Of a stretch of DNA of 6,301 nt, positions 1 to 6,301 are shown in pieces. The translations under genes were made by a program, and so were the position numbers. Source of the stretch: Candidatus Schekmanbacteria bacterium. Its GTDB lineage: Bacteria > Schekmanbacteria > GWA2-38-11 > J061. Under the pieces are notes generated by a model that searched no databases, was not told the DNA's origin, and saw nothing but the letters and a program-made list of their open reading frames with translations. The DNA is taken from positions 1 through 6,301 of the forward strand of contig RFHX01000158.1 in NCBI GenBank assembly GCA_003695725.1, in the 5' to 3' direction. Each line of letters begins with the position of its first letter. Within the stretch, counting starts at the first letter, position 1.

Positions 1-84
1 ATTCTAAGCATTTTTTTAGATTAATAAATCATTATTTCTATTTACAAAGCAGAATATATATAATTAAGGACAGTTGAAGTAATA

Positions 85-831
85 TTATTTGTTTTTTAAT
101 TTATTTCTAATTAACAATAAAGGGAATAAAGAATCCCTCAAAAGATACCTCCTCCATAATCTCGATGGCTCATTTATCAATCTATGAAACCATTCTAATC
201 CTGAATTTGACATCCATCGAGGAGCACGTTTCTTTTCTCCCGAAATAAAATCTATTGCCGCACCCACTCCAATCGCAACCTTAATATCCAACTTCTCAAT
301 ATTATTGAATATCCATTTTTCTTGTAAAGGAGTCCCAAATGCTACCACCAACAAAGATGCACCTGTGGAGTTTATTCTTTTGACAACCGTTTCGTTTTCA
401 ACTCCTTCTTTCCTGAAAAAACCGTGCATAGTTCCTGCTATCTTTAAATTTTTTATTTTCTTACAAAGATTTTGGCACGCTCTTTCAGCAACACCCTTTT
501 CACCACCTAAAAAGAAAACACTCTTATTTAGAGGAGAAAATTTGCGAAGCATCATAGGCAAAAAATCAGGCCCTGATATCTTTTCAACAATAGGTCTTTT
601 TAATATTTTAGAAGCCCATATAATAGGCATTCCATCAGCCAACAATAGAGTAGACTTATTATATATTTCTTTTAAAAAAGGGTCCTTTTCAGCCAACATT
701 ATCGATTCTACATTAGCAGGAAAAATCATATGCTTCCTATCATCGAAAAACAGTTTCACAGTTTCATCCAGCATTCTTTCAATTCCTGCATTAGAAAATC
801 TTAATCCACAAATTTCTGTTTTCTCTATCAT
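85..831 (-). CDS. WecG/TagA/CpsF family glycosyltransferase (GT26)
   Basis: A 248-residue member of the WecG/TagA/CpsF family. Characterised relatives transfer N-acetylmannosamine or its uronic acid from UDP to undecaprenyl-PP-GlcNAc at the cytoplasmic membrane face. Visible family blocks: FPANVESI at 37-44, ADGMPIIWASKIL at 65-77 (Asp66 matches the catalytic Asp of TagA by position), EKISGPDFL at 83-91, FFLGGEKG at 106-113, AFGTPLQEKWI at 164-174, and GVGAAIDFISGEKKRAPRWM at 188-207. The Arg- and Trp-rich tail (LEWFHRLINEPSRLWRRYL, 212-230) corresponds to the TagA C-terminal part linked to membrane binding and substrate contact. In the first block the commonly seen Thr of T-x-N is Pro38. The ATG is the first possible start, since a stop lies two codons upstream in frame. 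Its AAAGG abuts the ATG, so ribosome binding spacing is poor. The gene follows the fusion gene after 17 nt. Whether the product is ManNAc- or ManNAcA-specific cannot be told, so no symbol is given. Confidence 0.92.
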   Translation of the reverse strand: MIEKTEICGLRFSNAGIERMLDETVKLFFDDRKHMIFPANVESIMLAEKDPFLKEIYNKSTLLLADGMPIIWASKILKRPIVEKISGPDFLPMMLRKFSPLNKSVFFLGGEKGVAERACQNLCKKIKNLKIAGTMHGFFRKEGVENETVVKRINSTGASLLVVAFGTPLQEKWIFNNIEKLDIKVAIGVGAAIDFISGEKKRAPRWMSNSGLEWFHRLINEPSRLWRRYLLRDSLFPLLLIRNKLKNK

Positions 832-848
832 CCTTTAATTTTTAACAA

Positions 849-2891
849 TTACATCAATAAACTTCTAATTTCCTTATCCAAGGAATAAACATTGTCATTA
901 AAGAGAAATTTGGATTTTACAAGTCTGCGTCCTTCTTCTCCAATCTTTTTGCATAACTCTTCATTCATTAACACTTTTTCTAAAACATCTGCCAAAGACT
1001 CTTTATTACCCGGCTCAACAAGAAAACCGTTCTCTCCATCAGAAATCAGCTCTCTTACAGGTGGTATATCTCCTGCAACTACCGGCACTCCACTTGCCAT
1101 AGCTTCAATCAAAACCAAAGGGAATCCTTCAGCATATGAGGGAAGGACAAAAAGATAAGCTTCTTCAAACAATTTTATTTTTTCTTCCTCATCTATCCAT
1201 CCAATCAACTTTACATTATTTTTTAGATTATTCTTTTCAATAATGTGCTTCACTTTATCTTCCTTTCCATCACCAGCAACTATCAAACGACACGGATATG
1301 GCAAATTGCCAACAATAGAAGAAAAAGCAGAAAGAACATCGAATATCCCCTTTCTTTCTTCAATTGTCCCCATAAAAAGAATATTTCTTTCTTGCGATTC
1401 TTCATCTTTGGTATTAGCCGAAAGAAGTTGCGTAATATATGGAGAGAATGGCGGCACTATTACAATATCGTTTCTTCCGCAAATATAGAAAAGAGCTTCT
1501 TTCCAATAAGAAGAAAGCGCTACAACCTTTTCAACGCTATTTAGAATATATTTGATATAGCTTTTAAAAAAATGTGGTGAACGAGAATAAAAATGGTCGA
1601 AATCATAGGAATGACAATACAAAAGGACCTTAATTTTTCTTAGCTTAGCCAATAAAATTATAATCGACTTTCTCAAAAAACTTATATCACCGCTCATATA
1701 AACAAAGGCAAGTTTTGGTGGAGAAAAAAACGCTTGAATTGAAAATTCGAAATAGCCACAAATAGCTCTTATAAGTTTCAAAAATTTGTTTCCGCTTTGG
1801 TGAGTCGATATATGCGAAACTCTATATTTTTTAGAAACATCGCTTTCTAAAAAATGTCTTACCTGTTTTGAAATCCCGCCTTTAACATCAAGAGAAGGGC
1901 TTATTATTGTAATTTTCGCTGGTAAGACTGAATCGCAAAAGGGCAATAATTCTTCAAAAGGATAACAAAGGAATTGATAATGTCCCCAGATTCGAGCTTT
2001 GTAAAGATCATCCTTATCGTTTGTTAAAAAAAAGAGGATTATTGAAAGAAATAACCGCAAAAAAGATGCGATTTTTTTCGTTAAAAAAAGGACTTTACCC
2101 TTCCATAAAGGATTTCTCTTGATATATGATAAACAAGCACTTCGCTGAAATTCAAAATACATTCTTGCTATCCATTTATAATCAAGTCCTCTATCATCAG
2201 TAAATGAGCTTTTCCTGTGTAAATGAATCATCAATGAATCTTTACATACACCAATTTGCCATCCCTTGGTTATGGCATCAAAACATATATCCTCATCTCC
2301 TGTAAATGACTTCTCATCAAATCTTCCTATATCCTCGATTACTTCTCTCTTTATCATCATTGCGGCACCCATTACCCATCGGTCATCAAAAATGCATTTA
2401 CTCTTCAAATCTCTCTCAGAGTAAAATTTCTTGAAAAAAGATAAGCGATCTATAAAAAAAGTTTCTGCCAAAGTAAAAGAGAGCGACCTAAACCTATGAA
2501 TTACCTGTTGAATATTACCATCAGGATAAATAAGTTGGCTTGTAGCTATTCCAACACTTTCATTATTCGTCATAAAATCCAAGAGATTCTTTATGGAGTT
2601 ATTGAGAACAATTATGTCATTATTCAAGATCAACAAATACTTGCCTGAAGATATTTCAATTCCTCTATTAACTGCAGATGTAAATCCTAAGTTTTCCTTC
2701 AAAGCCAATACATTGACAGATGGAAATTTTTCTGAGAGAAACTCTCTTGTTCCGTCAGTTGAGCCATTATCGACGACAATTATCTCTGCCGGTATCTCTT
2801 TAATATTTTGGATGATAGATTTCAAACAATCATCAAGCAAATCCTTGCCGTTCCAACTCGGTATAATCACTGAAACTGCAATTTCAGGCAT
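849..2891 (-). CDS. Two-domain glycosyltransferase (GT2-GT4 fusion)
   Basis: A 680-residue protein with two catalytic glycosyltransferase domains, likely adding two sugars, or one sugar per domain, to a surface glycan. Numbering is from the ATG. The N-terminal GT2 domain shows SVIIPSWNG at 7-15, VVDNGSTDGT at 39-48, NLGFTSAVNRG at 67-77, LNNDI at 89-93 (the NND form of DxD seen in rhamnosyltransferase-like GT2s), WVMGAAMMIKR at 172-182 and GDEDICFD at 198-205. A short hydrophobic stretch at 275-289 leads to a GT-B fold GT4 domain: SPSLDVKGGISKQV at 331-344, a His at 427, GTIEERKG at 508-515, AGDG at 539-542, and the E-x7-E motif EGFPLVLIE at 588-596. The ATG at 2891 is preferred because GAGAGGTG lies 6 nt upstream. 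A GTG at 2900 would add three residues but overlaps that site. The donors are unknown. Codon texture is unbroken across the join, so this looks like a genuine fusion. Confidence 0.9.
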   Translation of the reverse strand: MPEIAVSVIIPSWNGKDLLDDCLKSIIQNIKEIPAEIIVVDNGSTDGTREFLSEKFPSVNVLALKENLGFTSAVNRGIEISSGKYLLILNNDIIVLNNSIKNLLDFMTNNESVGIATSQLIYPDGNIQQVIHRFRSLSFTLAETFFIDRLSFFKKFYSERDLKSKCIFDDRWVMGAAMMIKREVIEDIGRFDEKSFTGDEDICFDAITKGWQIGVCKDSLMIHLHRKSSFTDDRGLDYKWIARMYFEFQRSACLSYIKRNPLWKGKVLFLTKKIASFLRLFLSIILFFLTNDKDDLYKARIWGHYQFLCYPFEELLPFCDSVLPAKITIISPSLDVKGGISKQVRHFLESDVSKKYRVSHISTHQSGNKFLKLIRAICGYFEFSIQAFFSPPKLAFVYMSGDISFLRKSIIILLAKLRKIKVLLYCHSYDFDHFYSRSPHFFKSYIKYILNSVEKVVALSSYWKEALFYICGRNDIVIVPPFSPYITQLLSANTKDEESQERNILFMGTIEERKGIFDVLSAFSSIVGNLPYPCRLIVAGDGKEDKVKHIIEKNNLKNNVKLIGWIDEEEKIKLFEEAYLFVLPSYAEGFPLVLIEAMASGVPVVAGDIPPVRELISDGENGFLVEPGNKESLADVLEKVLMNEELCKKIGEEGRRLVKSKFLFNDNVYSLDKEIRSLLM

Positions 2892-3858
2892 TCCCTTCAC
2901 CTCTCTGACAGCCTTCCATAAATCCTTTGTGAAAATGATAAAAGAGCATATTTTTGAGACAAAAAGCAGAAATATGGTTCAATTCTTCTTGGCCGCTTGA
3001 ATTTAAAAATCTGCGCCTTGCCAATGAAGCGATATATCTATTTCTCATAAGAGCTTTCAAAAAATTTTTCTTTCTCCGAAATCTATTTCCTTTAAAGCTA
3101 TAACCAAAACTTTCAGAAAGCTCTGGCCATTTTTCTAAAAAAATTCTCAATGATTTGCCGCTTTTTACCATTCTTTCAACGAGATTTGATATTGTCTGTT
3201 CATGAAAATGATAAACGGGCGCATTGTTATTATATAGAATTTTCATCCCCTTCTTTTGACACCTGTATCCCAATTCAATATCCTCCCATGCTGCAAAAGG
3301 GAAACGCTCATCAAAGAAAAGATTTTCAGATATTAGAAAAGATCTCTTGACAGAAAGATTAGAAGAATAAAAAAGATTGAAGTCTGTTTCGAAAACATCA
3401 TTTTTTGCATCAACATCTTTTTTAAACTGGAAATTTCCACTGTCCAAAAAATCAAGAATACCCTTCGCTTTAATAGAATTATCCCATTCAATTGGGCCAG
3501 TCATTGCAAAAAAGTTTTCCTTATACTTATCTTTATGAAACCTTAAATGTTCTTCCAATGTACTTTGAGGAATAATTATATCATCCCCCGTAAAGAATAA
3601 AATGGGAGCTTCAGAAATCCTAATCGCCATATTCCGGGCACTTGCAGGACCTCTTCCTTCTATAAATAAATATTTGATGCCTTCATTTATATTTTTACAT
3701 ACTTCCATATTCTTGTGAGCCATTTGTCTTGTCGAACCATCATCTACCACAATCATCTCCAACTCTTCACTATTCTGAAACTTTTCAATATTATGCAATG
3801 ATTTCATAAGAAACCCGGGACGGTTTTTTGTAGGTATTATAATTGAAATTCGTTTCAT
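2884..3858 (-). CDS. Family 2 glycosyltransferase, GDD variant
   Basis: A second single-domain GT2 enzyme, 324 residues, probably cytoplasmic or membrane-associated and acting in the same glycan pathway. The start is typical: MKRISIIIPTKNRP at 1-14. VVDDGST follows at 37-43 and GPASARNMAI at 70-79. Where the usual DxD lies, it reads FFTGDD (88-93), so the first Asp is replaced by Thr and an Asp pair follows. The acceptor side shows YSSNLSVKR at 164-172 and AWEDIELGYR at 190-199, with Glu192-Asp193 as the likely base region. After about residue 245 the protein is strongly basic (NRFRRKKN and a later RRR), which could aid membrane contact. There is no clear membrane-spanning segment. The ATG lies 3 nt after the preceding stop codon. 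The last codons contain the ribosome binding site and start of the next gene, with an 8-nt overlap. Family assignment is firm; donor and acceptor are unknown. Confidence 0.9.
   Translation of the reverse strand: MKRISIIIPTKNRPGFLMKSLHNIEKFQNSEELEMIVVDDGSTRQMAHKNMEVCKNINEGIKYLFIEGRGPASARNMAIRISEAPILFFTGDDIIIPQSTLEEHLRFHKDKYKENFFAMTGPIEWDNSIKAKGILDFLDSGNFQFKKDVDAKNDVFETDFNLFYSSNLSVKRSFLISENLFFDERFPFAAWEDIELGYRCQKKGMKILYNNNAPVYHFHEQTISNLVERMVKSGKSLRIFLEKWPELSESFGYSFKGNRFRRKKNFLKALMRNRYIASLARRRFLNSSGQEELNHISAFCLKNMLFYHFHKGFMEGCQRGEGNA
2898..2905 (-). promoter_or_regulatory. Ribosome binding site that decides the fusion gene start
   Basis: GAGAGGTG, read on the minus strand, contains AGGTG, which is complementary to the anti-Shine-Dalgarno sequence. 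It sits 6 nt before the ATG at 2891. It lies inside the end of the upstream GT2 gene, encoding part of its last Arg-Gly-Glu. The competing GTG start at 2900 falls inside this site and would have no usable ribosome binding site of its own. Confidence 0.65.
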
Positions 3859-3861
3859 TTC

Positions 3862-4716
3862 TTATCTCAATCTCTTCAATAAAACCGAAATGAGGGCAAC
3901 CGTTTCAACACAAATAGCAAGAAAATCCATTATCAAAAAAAACGGATGCAATCCTCCCTCTTTCATAGAAAAAATTCTTGTAATAGGATTCTTAAAAATA
4001 ATTTTGATATAATTTAGAAAAAACCGTTCTTTATTTTTTTTAAATGCATAAGCTCCCCAATAATACCAATTATAGAGCGTTTTAAACACTCCTTTAATGT
4101 TCTCCTCTTTTAGATGTTTAACCTTTGCCAAAGGATTGCAGATGAGACAATAACCTTTTTTTCTTAAACGAATTCCAATATCCACATCTTCACCGTTTGT
4201 CTTGAATACGGGATCAAAACCGCCAACTTCTCTAAGCAATGAAACTTTGTATGATGAACACAACCCCCAAAGAAATGGAACATCAGATGTTGCTCTTTCT
4301 GATTGTTTCATCGAAAGCGCTCTCCACTTCTCCACAAGGGTTTTATTACTGACTTCAAGTGCAATTCCTCCTACTCCTCCAACATAATCATTATCATAAC
4401 AATCCATTATTCTTTTGACAAAATCCTTATCAGGTATTGTATCACTATCAAAAAAAAGAAGAATATCCTCCTTACACAAATTCAAGGCTGTATTACGTGC
4501 TGCTGCAACTCCTAAGTTGCATCTATGCTCAATGACTTCTACATCTTTATACCTTCTTGCAATTTCAACTGTTTTATCAGATGAACCATCATCGATTATG
4601 AGAATCCTATCTGCCGGAGGATTCAGGGATATCACTGCGCTAATACATTTCTCTATATATTTTTCAGCATTATATGCAGGAATGGCTACAAGAATTGTCA
4701 ATCTGTCTTCTTCCAA
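3862..4716 (-). CDS. Family 2 glycosyltransferase with C-terminal hydrophobic segment
   Basis: A GT-A fold family 2 glycosyltransferase, expected to transfer a sugar from a nucleotide-sugar donor during surface glycan synthesis. Visible motifs (numbered from the first TTG): VAIPAYNAE at 10-18, IIDDGSSDKT at 40-49, NLGVAAARNTAL at 67-78, the metal-binding DSD at 90-92, and GGFDPVFKTNGEDVDIG at 165-181, where Glu176-Asp177 is the likely catalytic-base region. A hydrophobic stretch at 256-280 resembles a membrane anchor but contains Asp264 and Glu271, so spanning is uncertain. No ATG lies near the N-terminus. The first start is TTG at 4716, 1 nt after the panC stop, with no clear ribosome binding site. 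A second TTG at 4701 has a GGAAGAAG tract 5 nt upstream and would give a 279-residue protein beginning MTILVAIPAYN, which fits the family well. Either start keeps the domain whole. Sugar specificity cannot be read from the sequence. Confidence 0.9.
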   Translation of the reverse strand: MEEDRLTILVAIPAYNAEKYIEKCISAVISLNPPADRILIIDDGSSDKTVEIARRYKDVEVIEHRCNLGVAAARNTALNLCKEDILLFFDSDTIPDKDFVKRIMDCYDNDYVGGVGGIALEVSNKTLVEKWRALSMKQSERATSDVPFLWGLCSSYKVSLLREVGGFDPVFKTNGEDVDIGIRLRKKGYCLICNPLAKVKHLKEENIKGVFKTLYNWYYWGAYAFKKNKERFFLNYIKIIFKNPITRIFSMKEGGLHPFFLIMDFLAICVETVALISVLLKRLR

Positions 4717-4717
4717 A

Positions 4718-5572
4718 TTATTCTTTTGTTAAATGGATTACCCTATTGTCAATTAGTCTCGCGCTACCTATTTTGATAGCAACAGCAACCAAGACGTGAT
4801 TTTGGATTTCCGCAATATCATCCAAAGTTTCAGGGTCTGAAAACGATATATAATCCACCTTTGCACCTTCCACATCCTCAGCCATTGAATAGAGGTATTT
4901 TTTAATTTCTTTTATTTTTTTGTCTCCTTTCCTCAAAAGTTTCTCTGCTTCATCTATTATTCGTGGGACAATCAGAGCTTTTTTTCGTTCCTCATCAGAA
5001 AGATATCTATTTCTTGAACTCATCGCTAATCCATCTTTTTCTCTCACTATAGGCATTTCAATAATTTCAACATCAAGATTCAAGTCCCCAACCATCCTCT
5101 TTATAATTTGGAGCTGCTGATAATCTTTCTGTCCAAAATACGCCTTATGGGGCATAACAATATTAAATAATTTCAGAACAACAGTTGTTACACCATCAAA
5201 ATGTCCAGGCCTTGAAAGACCGCACAAATGTTTTTGAAGCTCCTTGACACTTACTTTTGTCTGAAAACCTTCTGGATACATTTCACTATCTGCAGGATAA
5301 AAAACAGCATCAACCCTCTCTTTTTCACAAAGCTCACAATCCCTTTCAAAAACCCTTGGATAGGAATTGAAATCTTCTCCGGGTGCAAACTGAATGGGGT
5401 TTACAAAAATAGTTACAACAGTCTTGTCACAATCTTTCACCGACTCTCTTATTAATGAAAGATGACCTTCATGAAGACACCCCATTGTTGGCACAATACC
5501 AATTATTTTTCCTGATTTTTTCCAGTCATAGGACTGAGCTTTCATATCTCTTATTTTCTTGAATATATTCAT
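4718..5572 (-). CDS. panC: Pantothenate synthetase (pantoate--beta-alanine ligase)
   Basis: PanC joins pantoate and beta-alanine with ATP through a pantoyl-adenylate intermediate, giving pantothenate for coenzyme A. It is a soluble cytoplasmic enzyme. The 284 residues match the family length, and all landmark motifs are present in order: the nucleotide-binding PTMGCLHEGH at 28-37 with the HIGH-type histidines His34 and His37, FVNPIQF at 56-62, GED at 65-67, YPR at 71-73, GHFDGV at 123-128, FGQKDYQQ at 146-153, and the KMSKS-equivalent DGLAMSSRNRYL at 179-190. The C-terminal domain is complete. Cys32 occupies a variable position of the first motif. The ATG start lies 2 nt after the pgsA stop and has a GGGGAA ribosome binding site 6 nt upstream, inside the pgsA end. 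panB and panD are not in the window, so the rest of the pantothenate pathway is encoded elsewhere. The next gene follows after 1 nt. Confidence 0.98.
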   Translation of the reverse strand: MNIFKKIRDMKAQSYDWKKSGKIIGIVPTMGCLHEGHLSLIRESVKDCDKTVVTIFVNPIQFAPGEDFNSYPRVFERDCELCEKERVDAVFYPADSEMYPEGFQTKVSVKELQKHLCGLSRPGHFDGVTTVVLKLFNIVMPHKAYFGQKDYQQLQIIKRMVGDLNLDVEIIEMPIVREKDGLAMSSRNRYLSDEERKKALIVPRIIDEAEKLLRKGDKKIKEIKKYLYSMAEDVEGAKVDYISFSDPETLDDIAEIQNHVLVAVAIKIGSARLIDNRVIHLTKE

Positions 5573-5574
5573 TT

Positions 5575-6135
5575 TTAGTTCCCCGATGTTAAATCAATGG
5601 AATCCCAAAAACTTGAAAAGTACTGGACACCTGAAATAACAGCACAACTTGCGGCTAAAAAAATCACAGCCCATCCCGATACCTTTAAATAATAAAAAAG
5701 CTCCTCAGAGCTTGTGCCTGAAAGAATAAGCAATAGAATACCGCATATTTCAAATACTGTCTTATATTTGGCAATAGCACTTGCCTGAATGACAATACCC
5801 TGCGATGCAGCGATGTTTCTCAATCCGCTTATACAGAAATCCCTGCCTATTAGAAAAACCACTATCCATGCAGGAATTTTCTGCAAATCAACAAGTGAAA
5901 TCAGAGCAGATGATGTCAAAAGTTTATCAGCAATAGGGTCAAGTAATTTCCCTAAATTCGTTACTTCATTGCGATACCTTGCAATATAACCATCAATAAG
6001 GTCAGTCAGTGAAGCAACGAGAAAAATAAAAGCGGCAATCAGATGCATATAATATTTAGTGGAATAAAGAAGAAAAAAAACAATCAATGGCACAAGAAAT
6101 ATTCGAAACAGTGTAATTCGGTTTGCAACATTCAT
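5575..6135 (-). CDS. pgsA: CDP-diacylglycerol--glycerol-3-phosphate 3-phosphatidyltransferase
   Basis: PgsA makes phosphatidylglycerol phosphate from CDP-diacylglycerol and glycerol-3-phosphate, the committed step to phosphatidylglycerol and cardiolipin, in the inner membrane. The 186-residue protein has the usual family length. The complete CDP-alcohol phosphatidyltransferase motif is visible: Asp45, Asp48-Gly49, Ala52-Arg53, Gly62, Asp66 and Asp70, the acidic residues being the metal-binding and catalytic set. PgsA-type signatures follow: RD at 98-99, SGLR at 103-106 and AKYKT at 122-126, which favour PgsA over phosphatidylserine synthase. Hydrophobic, probably membrane-spanning stretches lie near 7-24, 31-43, 88-97, 128-139 and 152-168. 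The ATG start gives the typical N-terminus (N-x-ITLFRIFLVP) and is preceded by a purine-rich AGAGAAAG tract. It is the first gene of the series, with a candidate promoter 54 nt upstream, and its last codons hold the panC ribosome binding site. Identification is secure; activity is inferred from the family. Confidence 0.95.
   Translation of the reverse strand: MNVANRITLFRIFLVPLIVFFLLYSTKYYMHLIAAFIFLVASLTDLIDGYIARYRNEVTNLGKLLDPIADKLLTSSALISLVDLQKIPAWIVVFLIGRDFCISGLRNIAASQGIVIQASAIAKYKTVFEICGILLLILSGTSSEELFYYLKVSGWAVIFLAASCAVISGVQYFSSFWDSIDLTSGN
5579..5584 (-). promoter_or_regulatory. Ribosome binding site of panC
   Basis: GGGGAA, read on the minus strand, lies 6 nt before the panC ATG and is formed by the last two sense codons of pgsA (GGG GAA C). 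It supports the panC start and suggests that translation of panC follows that of pgsA. Confidence 0.6.
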
Positions 6136-6188
6136 TAATTTCTTTCTCTTAAAATGGTGGTTCTTTCTTTTCTTTGAATCATTACAAG

Positions 6189-6218
6189 ATTTTAAAGAAT
6201 GAAAAGTATATTAGTCAA
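6189..6218 (-). promoter_or_regulatory. Candidate sigma-70 promoter for the pgsA-led operon
   Basis: On the minus strand TTGACT (6213-6218) and TAAAAT (6189-6194) are separated by 18 nt. Each differs from the TTGACA/TATAAT consensus by one base. Transcription would start near 6182, giving a leader of about 45 nt before the pgsA ATG. The stretch upstream (6219-6301) is very AT-rich and could act as an UP element. The surroundings are so AT-rich that a chance match is possible, but this is the best pair in the upstream region and is well placed. Confidence 0.45.
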
Positions 6219-6301
6219 TTGATACAGAGAATTTAAGATATATCAATATCATTTTTTTCTAAAACTATACAAATGAAAATTTAAAAAATTTAAAGCTTTT
6301 C

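Noticed and set aside
305-838. A 177-codon open frame on the plus strand opposite the WecG-like gene.
   Set aside because: It has no recognisable motif, and the minus-strand frame carries every family block. It is a by-product of codon use on the coding strand.
2056-2078. Plus-strand CGCA/TGCG hairpin followed by seven T residues, resembling a small terminator.
   Set aside because: The stem is only 4 bp, it lies inside the fusion gene's coding sequence, and no plus-strand gene ends there.
2593-3000. A 135-codon plus-strand open frame spanning the junction of two glycosyltransferase genes.
   Set aside because: It lies opposite conserved GT2 motifs and has no domain signature or ribosome binding site worth noting.
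4415-4732. A 105-codon plus-strand open frame opposite the first GT2 gene.
   Set aside because: It mirrors the conserved N-terminal GT2 region and shows no independent sign of coding.
4914-4921. A long A-run (minus strand) inside panC that could allow transcriptional slippage or hide a frameshift.
   Set aside because: The panC frame stays open and collinear with the family on both sides, within a lysine-rich helix. Nothing suggests recoding.
6237-6250. GATAT-N4-ATATC inverted repeat upstream of the candidate pgsA promoter, a possible operator.
   Set aside because: It is short and made almost entirely of A and T in an AT-rich stretch, so chance is the simplest explanation.
6255-6296. AT-rich near-palindromic stretches at the right edge, considered as a terminator of an upstream gene or an origin-like element.
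   Set aside because: There is no GC-rich stem, no repeated boxes and no gene end in view. It is low-complexity sequence at the window edge.

Overview
The window is AT-rich bacterial DNA, roughly one third G+C by eye, with genes on the minus strand only. Six complete genes run leftward in one tight series: pgsA, panC, two single-domain family 2 glycosyltransferases (GT2), a two-domain GT2-GT4 glycosyltransferase, and a WecG/TagA/CpsF-family glycosyltransferase. PgsA (phosphatidylglycerol synthesis) and PanC (pantothenate synthesis) indicate a bacterium. Nothing in the window fixes the phylum.

Layout, right to left. Positions 6136-6301 are non-coding and hold one plausible sigma-70-type promoter (6189-6218) reading into pgsA. 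The genes then follow with junctions of 2 nt (pgsA/panC), 1 nt (panC/GT2), 3 nt (GT2/GT2), an 8-nt overlap (GT2/GT2-GT4 fusion, preferred start) and 17 nt (fusion/WecG-like). Such packing suggests one polycistronic transcript with translational coupling. Positions 1-84, after the last stop codon, contain no convincing terminator, so the operon may continue beyond the left edge.

How the genes may work together. The first two genes are housekeeping: the membrane phospholipid pathway and the coenzyme A precursor pathway. The last four look like part of a cell-surface glycan assembly line. In characterised relatives a WecG/TagA enzyme adds an N-acetylmannosamine-type sugar to an undecaprenyl-PP-linked sugar, and GT2 and GT4 enzymes extend the chain. 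No polymerase, flippase, export gene or initiating sugar-phosphate transferase is present here, so the product (O-antigen, capsule, exopolysaccharide or secondary wall polymer) cannot be named.

I found no mobile element, CRISPR array, RNA gene or clearly new system. The points most worth a second look are the glycosyltransferase fusion, the attachment of a glycan cassette to pgsA-panC, and departures from family consensus in two of the glycosyltransferases.
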